Assembly: GCA_030616665.1 (NCBI GenBank)
Contig: JAUWWX010000035.1
Span: 1-7,852, forward strand
Direction: 5' to 3'
Origin: an archaeon
Lineage (GTDB): Archaea; Iainarchaeota; Iainarchaeia; Iainarchaeales; GCA-2688035
DNA length: 7,852 nt
Of the stretch, positions 1-6,229 are shown one piece after another. A program made the position numbers and the translations under genes. Positions within the stretch are counted from its first letter, which is position 1. Each line of letters starts with the position of its first letter. The notes beneath the pieces were generated by a model. That model was not told the DNA's origin. It made no database searches and saw nothing but the letters and a program-made list of their open reading frames with translations.

Positions 1-669
1 GGGGACTGCGTTGACGGCATTGGCATTTACCCAAACCAGTTCAACGAACTGAGCATCAAGGATATAAACCAGCAGTACAGTGAATTCAGCAGGCTGGTAA
101 TGCAGGTTCCAGAATACATCGAGGTTGTGATTATCCCAGGTCAGCATGACGCCGTAAGGTGGGCCGACCCACAGCCAGCCATTCCAAAACAGTTTGTGCC
201 AGAGCTGTATGAAAGGGGCAACGTGCACTTTGTTGGCAGCCCAAGCTGGGTTGAGATTGAGGGATTGAAGGTAATGCTTTACCACGGCGGAGCACTGCAC
301 GACCTAATTGGAAGCATTGGCTTTCTGAATTCGCAACAGCCGGAAAAAGCAATGATTGAGGCATTAAAGAAGCGTGACATAATGTCAACCTATGGCATGA
401 AACAGCCCTATGTGCCAGAAAGGGAGGATTTCCTCGTTGTAAAGGATGTGCCTGACCTTGTTTACATCGGAGACATGCACCACAATGCATATGGCAATTA
501 CCGAGGAACAACAGTAATAAACAGCGGCACCTGGCAGGCAAGAACAGACTACCAGGTAAAGCTAGGGAATGTGCCAACCCCAGGAATAGTGCCATTGTAT
601 GAGTTGAGCACAGGAAAAATAACCGAAAACCATTTTGTTAAAACAGGAGGTAGACCAAATGAAGCTTGA
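1..669 (+). CDS. polB: DNA polymerase D small subunit DP1, C-terminal part (5' end outside window)
   Basis: The frame is open from base 1 and ends in TGA at 667-669, giving 222 residues of the C-terminal calcineurin-like phosphoesterase domain. In PolD this subunit carries the 3'-5' proofreading exonuclease and pairs with DP2. Visible family motifs are GDCVDGIGIYPNQ at the very start, GQHDAVR then DPQPA (from 139), YHGG (280-291), the PDLVYIGDMHHN region (about 454-486), and INSGTWQARTDYQ followed by VPTPG. The N-terminal OB-fold region and the first metal motif (DxH) lie upstream of the window. Two metal-site motifs are not canonical: GNHD reads GQHD, and GHxH reads GDMH. Whether this weakens the exonuclease or is a normal clade variant cannot be decided here. 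The gene overlaps DP2 by 11 nt, so the two are surely cotranscribed. Family assignment is firm. Confidence 0.95.
   Translation, partial: GDCVDGIGIYPNQFNELSIKDINQQYSEFSRLVMQVPEYIEVVIIPGQHDAVRWADPQPAIPKQFVPELYERGNVHFVGSPSWVEIEGLKVMLYHGGALHDLIGSIGFLNSQQPEKAMIEALKKRDIMSTYGMKQPYVPEREDFLVVKDVPDLVYIGDMHHNAYGNYRGTTVINSGTWQARTDYQVKLGNVPTPGIVPLYELSTGKITENHFVKTGGRPNEA
645..650 (+). promoter_or_regulatory. Shine-Dalgarno site of DP2 (AGGAGG)
   Basis: AGGAGG (followed by T) lies 8 nt before the ATG at 659, inside the last codons of DP1. It decides the DP2 start: an in-frame TTG at 635 lies upstream of this site and would add eight residues, but has no comparable site of its own. Placement inside DP1 implies coupled translation, suiting a two-subunit enzyme. 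Confidence 0.9.
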
Positions 670-3600
670 TATTGAGGTTGAGGCAAAGCCTGCTGTAAAA
701 AGGTACTATGACAGCATTATTGCAGAGGTTGAACGACAACTGAGTGTTGCAGAAAAGGCAAAGGCAACGGGCTTTGATGTAAGCAGCAGCATTGAGTCAA
801 AGCCTGTTGCAGACCTGGCAGACAGGACAGAAACAATCATCGGGCCTGTTGGCATTGCCAGCCGTTATAGAGAGGTGTTTGAGGAAAAAAAGGGTGACAG
901 GCTTGAGGCAATCTTTCAAATTTTTAAGGAAATATTAGAGCAGAAATGGTGCAAGATTGAGGATGAAAGCAAAAGGGTTGAGCAGGCAATAAAGACAGCC
1001 CTTGTTTTGAATACAGAGGGCGTTGTGGTTGCGCCGCTGGATGGCGTTCCAAAGGTTGAGATAAACAAGAACCCGGATGGCTCAAGATACATTGATATCT
1101 ATTATGCTGGGCCAATAAGGGCTGCAGGCGGAACAAGTCAGGTGCTGCCGCTGATTCTTGGGGACTACGCCAGGAATATCCTGGGAATTGACAAGTACAA
1201 ACCAACAGACGACGAGGTTGAAAGGTATGTAGAAGAATGCCAAATCTATGACGAGATTGTGACAAGGCAATACAAGCCAAGCGATAAAGAGGTTAGAAAG
1301 ATTGCCAGGGGCTGCCCTGTCTGCATAAACGGCGAGCCAACAGAGGAAAGGGAAGTTGCAATAAACAGGAACCTGTCAAGAATAGCAAGCAATAGGGTTA
1401 GAGGTGGAATGTGCCTTGTTTTGAGCGAGGGCGTTGCATTGAAGGCAGCCAAAATACTGACATTTGCCAAAAGGCTTGGCCTTGACTGGAACTGGCTTGA
1501 AGGCATAATAAAGGTTGAAAAATCCGACATCGGGAAAAGGGAGATTAAGCCAAATGAAAAGTTTTTGACAGGCACAGCTGCCGGAAGGCCTATTTTGGCT
1601 TATCCCCTAAGGTTCGGCGGCTTTAGGCTAAGGTATGGAAGGGCAAGAAACACGGGGTTAATGGGCAAGGGAATTAACCCTGCAACAATGTACTTGCTTG
1701 ACGGCTTTATCGCAAACGCCACGCAGATGAAGGTTGAAAGGCCAGGCAAGGCAGCTGGAATGGCACCTGTTGACAGCATTGAAGGCCCTATTGTAAGGCT
1801 GCTTAATGGAAGCGTTGTAAAAGCCAATTCACTGGAGGAGGCAATAAAAATAAAGCCGGCTGTTGAAAGGATTTTGTTTTTGGGGGATTTGCTTGTAAGC
1901 GTCGGAGACTTTAGGTATTCAGCACATCCACTTGTGCCAGTTGGCTACTGCCCAGAATGGTGGGCAAGAGAGGTTGAAAGGCAATTGGGGGAGAAGGCAA
2001 AAGACTTGGCCGGGATATTGAAACAGCCTGAAAGTGTTAATGTGAAGCAGGCGATTGAGCTAAGCGAAAAATACAATGTGCCGCTGCATCCAAGCGGGCT
2101 CTTTTATTACACTGGCCTTGACAAGAAGAAATTGCTTGACCTAGCCAGGTTCCTGAAAAAGGGGAAGGGGAAAGGAAGCTCGGTGGAATTTGACAAAGAC
2201 GAAGAAGGAAAAAAATTGTTTGAACAAATTGGGCTGTGCCACCAGGTTAAAGACAACAAGATTTTGCTGAGGGAAGAGGATTTCCTTGCACTTGAAAAAA
2301 CCCTTGGCTTGAACAAGGGCATTGAAAAGCTTGAGGAAGCACTTAGGAAAAGCGTTGACATCATCGCTGCATTGAGCCTTGTTTCAGGCATGCAAATTCG
2401 CGATTTGGCCGGAACCTGGATTGGAGCAAGAATGGGCAGGCCGGAGGCAAGCAGGCCAAGGAAAATGGTTGGGAATCCACATGTGCTGTTTCCAATCGGC
2501 AACGCAGGTGGAAATACAAGGTCAGTAAACAAGGCAATGGAAAGCAAGGGAGAAGGAAAGCAGGGCAGTGTTTCAGTCGAGATTGCCTTGTACAAATGCC
2601 CAAAGTGCAAGGCAATAAGGGAGCAGCCATTCTGCAAGCAATGCAATGAAAGGGTAGAAAAGGTAAGCATTTGCCCAAGCTGTGGCAATGTAAGCAATGG
2701 CAAAACATGCCCAAAATGCGGCATTGGAACAGAGTGGTTCAGCAGAAGAAGCATTGACCTGCCTGAGCTAATGCACCAGGCAAGAGAAAACTTGGGGGTG
2801 AAAACCCCTCAGCTTGTCAAGGCCGTAAAGGGAATGATAAATGAGGGCAAGATAGCCGAGCCCTTTGAAAAGGGCATTCTCAGGGCAAAGCACGATTTGC
2901 ATGTTTTTAGAGATGCAACTATAAGGTATGAGGCAATTAATGCGCCGCTGACGCACTTCAAGCCCAAAGAGATTGGATTAAGCCCTGAAAAAGCCAAAGA
3001 GCTTGGATATGAAAAGGACTGTAGTGGGAAAGCGCTTGAAAGCCCTGGCCAAACAGTGGAAATAATGCCGCAAGACATTGTTGTGGATGAAAAGGCCGGG
3101 GACTTTTTTGTAACAGTAAGCAAATTCATTGACGAGCTTCTTGCAAGGTTCTACAAAATGCAGCCGTATTTTAATGCCAAAAGGAAAGAGGATCTTGTTG
3201 GGCAGCTTGTTTTGGGCTTGGCTCCGCACACCAGTGCCGCAATTGTTGGCAGAATCATTGGCTTTTCAAAGGCAAGGGCATGCTATGCCCACCCATACTT
3301 TCATCAAACCAAGCGTCGTAACATCGATGGGGATCAGGATAGCCTAATGCTTTTGATGGACAATTTGCTCAACTTTTCGCACAGTTATTTGCCTGGAAGC
3401 AGGGGAGGAAGAATGGACGCACCACTTGTCTTCACTGTTGCGTTGAATCCAACAGAAATAGACAATGAGTGCTACGAAATGGAAACCTGTTGGCAATATC
3501 CAATAGAATTGTATGAGAACGCCCAAAAAATTGTTCAGGCAGACGTTGAAGGCATTGAAAGAATTGGGGGCATTGTTGGCAGGGAAGGCCAGTACAGCGG

Positions 3601-4039
3601 CTTTGGTTTCACACACCTCACCACAAGATTTGACGCTGGCCCAAAAACTTCCAAATACGTGCAATTGACAACAATGGAGGGAAAGCTTAGGGCACAAGCA
3701 AGGCTACAAAGCATAATTGAAGCAGTTGACGACAAAGACGCTTTGGAGCGAGTTATGATAACGCATTTGCTGCCGGACATTATTGGGAATGCGAGGGCCT
3801 TCAGCAGGCAGAAGTTTAGGTGCACTAACTGCAACGCCAAGATTAGGAGGATTCCGCTTGACGGGAAATGCCCAAAATGCAGGCAGGAAAGAATCATCCT
3901 GACAGTGAACGAGGGCGGGGTCAGAAAGTATTTGGGAATTGCGAAAAGCCTGGTAGTAGAATTCGAGCTAAGCAGCTATTTGAAGCAGAGGCTTGAATTG
4001 ATTGAGCAGGAAATAAACAGCCTTTTCCAGAACGAGTAG
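659..4039 (+). CDS. polC: DNA polymerase D large (catalytic) subunit DP2
   Basis: This is the catalytic subunit of the archaeal replicative polymerase PolD, 1126 residues from the ATG at 659, somewhat shorter than the roughly 1260 residues of Pyrococcus DP2. Conserved blocks run in the expected order: the N-terminal helical region with GPVGIASRYRE, then YYAGPIRAAGGTSQVLPL, RGCPVC, NRVRGGMCLVLSEGVALKA, LTGTAAGRPILAYPLRFGGF and RPGKAAGMAPVDSIEGP. Two zinc ribbons follow (Cys pairs 647/650, 659/662, 672/675, 684/687). The double-psi beta-barrel active site has N-x-D-G-D with D890 and D892 matching the catalytic aspartates. A last zinc site uses C1055, C1058, C1071 and C1074. The residue after D892 is Gln where the Pyrococcus sequence I recall has Glu. 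There is no intein at the active-site motif, a known insertion site in this family. The C-terminus has a degenerate PCNA-binding (PIP-like) motif, EQEINSLF, at 1116-1123. The gene overlaps and follows DP1. Confidence 0.97.
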   Translation: MKLDIEVEAKPAVKRYYDSIIAEVERQLSVAEKAKATGFDVSSSIESKPVADLADRTETIIGPVGIASRYREVFEEKKGDRLEAIFQIFKEILEQKWCKIEDESKRVEQAIKTALVLNTEGVVVAPLDGVPKVEINKNPDGSRYIDIYYAGPIRAAGGTSQVLPLILGDYARNILGIDKYKPTDDEVERYVEECQIYDEIVTRQYKPSDKEVRKIARGCPVCINGEPTEEREVAINRNLSRIASNRVRGGMCLVLSEGVALKAAKILTFAKRLGLDWNWLEGIIKVEKSDIGKREIKPNEKFLTGTAAGRPILAYPLRFGGFRLRYGRARNTGLMGKGINPATMYLLDGFIANATQMKVERPGKAAGMAPVDSIEGPIVRLLNGSVVKANSLEEAIKIKPAVERILFLGDLLVSVGDFRYSAHPLVPVGYCPEWWAREVERQLGEKAKDLAGILKQPESVNVKQAIELSEKYNVPLHPSGLFYYTGLDKKKLLDLARFLKKGKGKGSSVEFDKDEEGKKLFEQIGLCHQVKDNKILLREEDFLALEKTLGLNKGIEKLEEALRKSVDIIAALSLVSGMQIRDLAGTWIGARMGRPEASRPRKMVGNPHVLFPIGNAGGNTRSVNKAMESKGEGKQGSVSVEIALYKCPKCKAIREQPFCKQCNERVEKVSICPSCGNVSNGKTCPKCGIGTEWFSRRSIDLPELMHQARENLGVKTPQLVKAVKGMINEGKIAEPFEKGILRAKHDLHVFRDATIRYEAINAPLTHFKPKEIGLSPEKAKELGYEKDCSGKALESPGQTVEIMPQDIVVDEKAGDFFVTVSKFIDELLARFYKMQPYFNAKRKEDLVGQLVLGLAPHTSAAIVGRIIGFSKARACYAHPYFHQTKRRNIDGDQDSLMLLMDNLLNFSHSYLPGSRGGRMDAPLVFTVALNPTEIDNECYEMETCWQYPIELYENAQKIVQADVEGIERIGGIVGREGQYSGFGFTHLTTRFDAGPKTSKYVQLTTMEGKLRAQARLQSIIEAVDDKDALERVMITHLLPDIIGNARAFSRQKFRCTNCNAKIRRIPLDGKCPKCRQERIILTVNEGGVRKYLGIAKSLVVEFELSSYLKQRLELIEQEINSLFQNE

Positions 4040-4068
4040 CCTGAGCAAAAGAAGCTGGTGGAATACGT

Positions 4069-4692
4069 TTAGGGCCGGCTTTTTCTGGGTTTTCTCTTCT
4101 CGGCTTTGATTCTCTTTATCGTCCTGTAGTGCAGCCGTGACATTTTGGCAGTTAGCCTAAAACCCAAACGGGGTTTTACAACATTAACCACTCTACTGTA
4201 AGGAAACACTTTCCTTAAAGCTGGAAGGTGAAGGTTGCCTCCAAGAACAAATTTTGGATTTTGGTCACGCAAGCGCTTTATAAAAAATTTTTCCCTTATT
4301 GGAAATAACATAAATTCGGTTAACCTTTTGTATTTCCTGCTTACTTTTTTGCCTGATTCAAGCGCCTTATCTTGCTTTTCAACCCTGTCAACAACATGTT
4401 TCTCTACCCGAGAAGACGAAAAAGGCAGAACATCCACATCTAGTTCCATTAAAAAGTCAAAAATCTTATCCATGAAAGCCACTTCGGCGCTTTTGTGGGG
4501 TTTGATAGGGAAGCCACCGTGTCTTGCCAGCCACCTGTTTATTAGAAAGTCAAGCTGCTTCTTGGAGACTTCAAGGGAAACAGTATCCCCCTTCTTTAGC
4601 CCCTCATCCCTAAGAGCATCTATTACCTTCTTTGCGATATCCAAGCCCTCGTGTTTGTATGTTATAAGAACAGGCCAGTCTTTTTTCTTCAT
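4069..4692 (-). CDS. Uncharacterised protein, possibly TIKI/TraB/EreA-superfamily-like, with basic C-terminal tail
   Basis: The gene encodes 207 residues from the ATG at 4692 to TAA at 4069-4071. I do not recognise the family with certainty. The N-terminal half reads like an alpha/beta domain: a strand ending in H14, a helix, then GDTVSLEVS with E41. Around 132-155 an IREKFFIKRL helix is followed by a strand and GNLH (G152-H155) then LPAL. This order (His after strand 1, a Glu in the next strand, an Arg/Glu helix, then GX2H-LP) resembles the TIKI/TraB/PrgY/EreA superfamily, but the first GX2H motif lacks its Gly (TYKH). The last 36 residues carry 15 Lys/Arg, suggesting nucleic acid or ribosome contact. 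There is no signal peptide or membrane segment. It lies 39 nt downstream of orc1 on the same strand and converges on DP2 with a 29-nt gap. The gene is convincing; the function is open. Confidence 0.75.
   Translation of the reverse strand: MKKKDWPVLITYKHEGLDIAKKVIDALRDEGLKKGDTVSLEVSKKQLDFLINRWLARHGGFPIKPHKSAEVAFMDKIFDFLMELDVDVLPFSSSRVEKHVVDRVEKQDKALESGKKVSRKYKRLTEFMLFPIREKFFIKRLRDQNPKFVLGGNLHLPALRKVFPYSRVVNVVKPRLGFRLTAKMSRLHYRTIKRIKAEKRKPRKSRP
4080..4100 (+). terminator. Possible oligo-T terminator of the DP1-DP2 operon
   Basis: About 40 nt after the DP2 stop the plus strand has T5 (4080-4084), T4 (4090-4093) and a further CT-rich run. Archaeal intrinsic termination relies on such oligo-T tracts without an obligatory hairpin. 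The tract lies inside the 3' end of the convergent gene, whose Lys/Arg-rich tail also explains the T-rich complement, so the call is weak. Confidence 0.3.
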
Positions 4693-4716
4693 AGAAAAAG
4701 AATTGGTTGGAAGAAG

Positions 4717-4724
4717 TATTTTAA
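4717..4724 (-). promoter_or_regulatory. TATA box (TTAAAATA) for the 4069-4692 gene
   Basis: On the minus strand TTAAAATA is centred about 28 nt before the ATG at 4692. That is the TATA-to-start distance in archaea, so transcription should begin at or next to the start codon. No SD site precedes the ATG, consistent with a leaderless mRNA. The box lies in the 39-nt gap after orc1, so this gene may have its own promoter as well as read-through. Confidence 0.55.
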
Positions 4725-4731
4725 GGTAGCC

Positions 4732-5952
4732 TTAGGCGCAAAGCAGCTCTTTTTCCAATGCCTTTTGCAGCTTCTTGGCGTCAAAACCCAGCTTTATTAA
4801 AGTTGTTGTGCCCCTGACGCCCTTTCCACTGGCAGTTGTCAAAAGAAGGCCGTATGTTTCAAGCTCGTTCACATATTCGCGAAACCACCTGCTGCTTACA
4901 ACATGTTCACTCATGCCTGAGGCAATCCTCTCGTACTCCCTGTAAGCATCCCCTGAAAAAAAAATGCCTTCTTCCCTGCTTCCATTGAGTTTGCCAAAGC
5001 CCTTTCCCTGCAAAGTCATCAATGAGATGGCGTACAAGACAAGCTGCTGCTGCTTGGGCAGGGTTTCAACCATGTGCAGGGTTACCTCCTGTTCAACCCT
5101 GCTTTTGGCCATTCTTACGTGGACATCGCTTACGCTGCCCATGTTGTGCCTTTCCGCCTCTTCTCCTGCTCGAAGCATTAGCATTACTGCTGCTCTGGCA
5201 TCACCGGTCTCTTGTGCTGCAAGCGCAGCTGCAAGGTTTATTGCTGATTCCTCTACTGTGTTGGGCCTGAAAGCCATTTTTACCCTGTCTTGCAAAATTG
5301 CCTTCAGCTCATCTGCATTGTATGGCGGGAAAACCATTTCCCGCTGCATCAAAGCACTCTTTGTCCTAGCATCTAATTTGTTTTTGAAGAACAAGTTGTT
5401 GCTTATTCCAATTAGCGAAATGCCGCCATGCTGCAATTCGTCGTTTGACCGCGTCAACGCATAGATTAATTCGTCTAAATCGCGTACCTTGTCTATTTCG
5501 TCCAAGACAAGAACCAACTGCTTGCCTTTTTCTGCGTAATGCAACAACTTTTCGTAGACAAACGCGTTGCTGTAGCCAATGAAGTCCTTTGTTGGGCAGA
5601 ACTTGCTAAGGGCCTTTAGGATGACCTTGTATTTGCTGTTGTGATTTCTGCAGTTAATGTATGCAAAGTCTACCTGGCTGTTGTTTTGCGAAATGAATTC
5701 ACACAGCTGCGACATGACGTGGTTTACAGTAACTGTCTTGCCAGTTCCCACCTTGCCGTACACGAACAAATTGTCTGGCTTTGTGCTCTGCAATGCAGGG
5801 GAGACAACTTCTGAGATCTGCTCTATCTGCTTGTCCCTGAAAGGCAGTCTTTGTGGCGTGTAGTGGGGCGTTATTATGCTTCTGTTTGAAAAAATGCTGC
5901 TTTTCTCAAGGTGCCTCTGGAACACGTTTTCATGAATCTGCTCTTGAATCAA
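4732..5952 (-). CDS. orc1/cdc6: Orc1/Cdc6 replication initiator (AAA+ ATPase with winged-helix domain)
   Basis: The 406-residue product is a typical archaeal Orc1/Cdc6, which binds origin repeats and loads the MCM helicase. N-terminal landmarks are SSIFSNRSIITPHYTPQRLPFRD, matching the family's pattern before the AAA+ core. Walker A is GKVGTGKT (66-73), Walker B LVLVLDEID (146-154), sensor 1 ends in N185, LDART at 193-197 fits the LDxRV region, FPPYNADEL follows (208-216), and sensor 2 is GDAR (250-253). The C-terminal winged helix spans about 295-395, with a wing reading GKGVRGTTTLIKL. The start is TTG at 5952: no in-frame ATG occurs before residue 80, the Orc1 N-terminal pattern would be lost with a later start, and a G7 run sits 5 nt upstream. 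It faces away from sepF across the largest intergenic region and precedes the 4069-4692 gene. Confidence 0.95.
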   Translation of the reverse strand: MIQEQIHENVFQRHLEKSSIFSNRSIITPHYTPQRLPFRDKQIEQISEVVSPALQSTKPDNLFVYGKVGTGKTVTVNHVMSQLCEFISQNNSQVDFAYINCRNHNSKYKVILKALSKFCPTKDFIGYSNAFVYEKLLHYAEKGKQLVLVLDEIDKVRDLDELIYALTRSNDELQHGGISLIGISNNLFFKNKLDARTKSALMQREMVFPPYNADELKAILQDRVKMAFRPNTVEESAINLAAALAAQETGDARAAVMLMLRAGEEAERHNMGSVSDVHVRMAKSRVEQEVTLHMVETLPKQQQLVLYAISLMTLQGKGFGKLNGSREEGIFFSGDAYREYERIASGMSEHVVSSRWFREYVNELETYGLLLTTASGKGVRGTTTLIKLGFDAKKLQKALEKELLCA

Positions 5953-5957
5953 TGTAA

Positions 5958-5964
5958 CCCCCCC
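5958..5964 (-). promoter_or_regulatory. G7 run, variant ribosome binding site of orc1
   Basis: Seven G on the minus strand end 5 nt before the TTG start. G-rich runs can pair with the CCUCC anti-SD through G-U wobble, which supports this start. The same run is preceded by the palindrome ACAAATTTGT (5965-5974), and it could instead be the G-string of an origin recognition box. The two readings are not exclusive. Confidence 0.45.
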
Positions 5965-5988
5965 ACAAATTTGTCTAGCTGGGAAAAA

Positions 5989-5998
5989 TTTTTAAAAA
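5989..5998 (-). promoter_or_regulatory. Likely TATA box of orc1
   Basis: Runs of A5, T5 and A8 (5984-6001) give a TTTTAAAAA core readable on both strands. On the minus strand it would place initiation near 5967, leaving a leader of about 15 nt that contains the G7 run before the TTG codon. Being nearly symmetric, it could also direct transcription rightward, and it could equally be an easily melted element. Confidence 0.45.
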
Positions 5999-6052
5999 AA
6001 ATTGGAAGCATAACTATTATGTCCCTTCAATTAAAAAGCCTGTCCAATTGAG

Positions 6053-6087
6053 AAAGCAAACCCTTTCTTGCAAGCTGGATTTGCTTT
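6053..6087. repeat. Nested dyad: 8-bp arms around a centred 8-bp palindrome
   Basis: AAAGCAAA (6053-6060) and TTTGCTTT (6080-6087) are perfect inverted repeats. The perfect palindrome CTTGCAAG (6067-6074) lies between them with its centre within half a base of the outer centre. This suits a dimeric DNA-binding protein or a cruciform or hairpin. No T-tract follows that would make it a terminator, and no gene ends here on either strand. Confidence 0.6.
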
Positions 6088-6094
6088 TCTTACT

Positions 6095-6140
6095 TTGGAA
6101 ACGGCTTCTTTTGGTTGGAACAGGATTTTCTGGCCGGAAA
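6095..6140 (+). repeat. Three GGAA boxes at about 20-bp spacing
   Basis: TTGGAAACGGCTTC starts at 6095 and TTGGAACAGGATT at 6115; CCGGAAAG follows at 6134. The GGAA cores begin at 6097, 6117 and 6136, so spacing is 20 then 19 bp, close to two helical turns, which would place bound proteins on one face of the DNA. The first two units also share a T-rich, GG-ending second half. The copies are degenerate. Confidence 0.45.
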
Positions 6141-6169
6141 GAAATTATGTAGTTTTGCCCAAGCGAACC

Positions 6170-6178
6170 TTTTTAAAA
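6170..6178 (+). promoter_or_regulatory. TATA box of sepF (TTTTTAAAA)
   Basis: TTTTTAAAA is preceded by GCGAACC, a possible BRE position. It predicts a start near 6200 and a leader of about 30 nt that includes the SD-like GGGGGTG before the ATG at 6230. It is the only good TATA-like element at the right distance upstream of sepF. Confidence 0.55.
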
Positions 6179-6212
6179 AAGATTTGTAGCAAAATTACTT
6201 ACAATTGGAATC

Positions 6213-6219
6213 CGGGGGT
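6213..6219 (+). promoter_or_regulatory. Variant Shine-Dalgarno site of sepF (GGGGGTG)
   Basis: GGGGGTG differs from GGAGGTG at one base, which still allows a G-U pair with the anti-SD, and ends 10 nt before the ATG. It could also be the G-string of an origin-box-like element that begins TTGGAA at 6205. Confidence 0.5.
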
Positions 6220-6229
6220 GTAAAATTAA

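Larger units (their letters stand above)
5953..6229. other. Divergent orc1-sepF intergenic region; candidate replication origin
   Basis: This 277-nt stretch contains no credible gene. It holds the divergent promoters of orc1 and sepF, an AT-rich block (5984-6001), a nested dyad (6053-6087), GGAA boxes spaced about 20 bp (6095-6140) and four TTGGAA hexamers all in plus orientation (6002, 6095, 6115, 6205). G-strings sit at both edges, pointing outward: G7 on the minus strand at 5958-5964 and G5 on the plus strand at 6213-6217. TTGGAAACGG (6095-6104) and TTGGAATCC plus G5 (6205-6217) recall the TGGAAAC and G-string parts of archaeal origin recognition boxes, but neither is a full match. In several euryarchaea the origin adjoins orc1 near PolD genes. 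The origin call is inference; the two G-strings also serve plausibly as SD sites. Confidence 0.45.

Noticed and set aside
131..595. Minus-strand open frame opposite DP1
   Set aside because: Antisense shadow of a recognised gene; its translation is Leu/Cys-rich with no domain, and no promoter is evident.
635..658. Upstream TTG start for DP2 adding eight residues
   Set aside because: The AGGAGG site at 645-650 is placed for the ATG at 659 and lies downstream of the TTG; the ATG start also matches the usual DP2 N-terminus.
2107..2754. 215-residue minus-strand open frame opposite the DP2 zinc-ribbon region
   Set aside because: It arises from codon bias of DP2 on the other strand; composition is Leu/Ser/Pro-rich without motifs, while the plus frame has conserved PolD blocks.
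4235..4729. Plus-strand open frame opposite the 4069-4692 gene
   Set aside because: Ser/Phe/Leu-rich shadow translation; the minus frame has coherent secondary-structure pattern, a TATA box at the right distance and same-strand context with orc1.
4964..5464. Plus-strand open frame opposite orc1
   Set aside because: Shadow of the AAA+ gene, whose Walker and sensor motifs settle the coding strand.
6019..6051. Ten-codon ORF (ATG at 6019 to TGA) at leaderless distance from the AT-rich block at 5984-6001
   Set aside because: Too short to support without conservation or ribosome profiling; the AT-rich block is explained by the orc1 promoter or origin melting.
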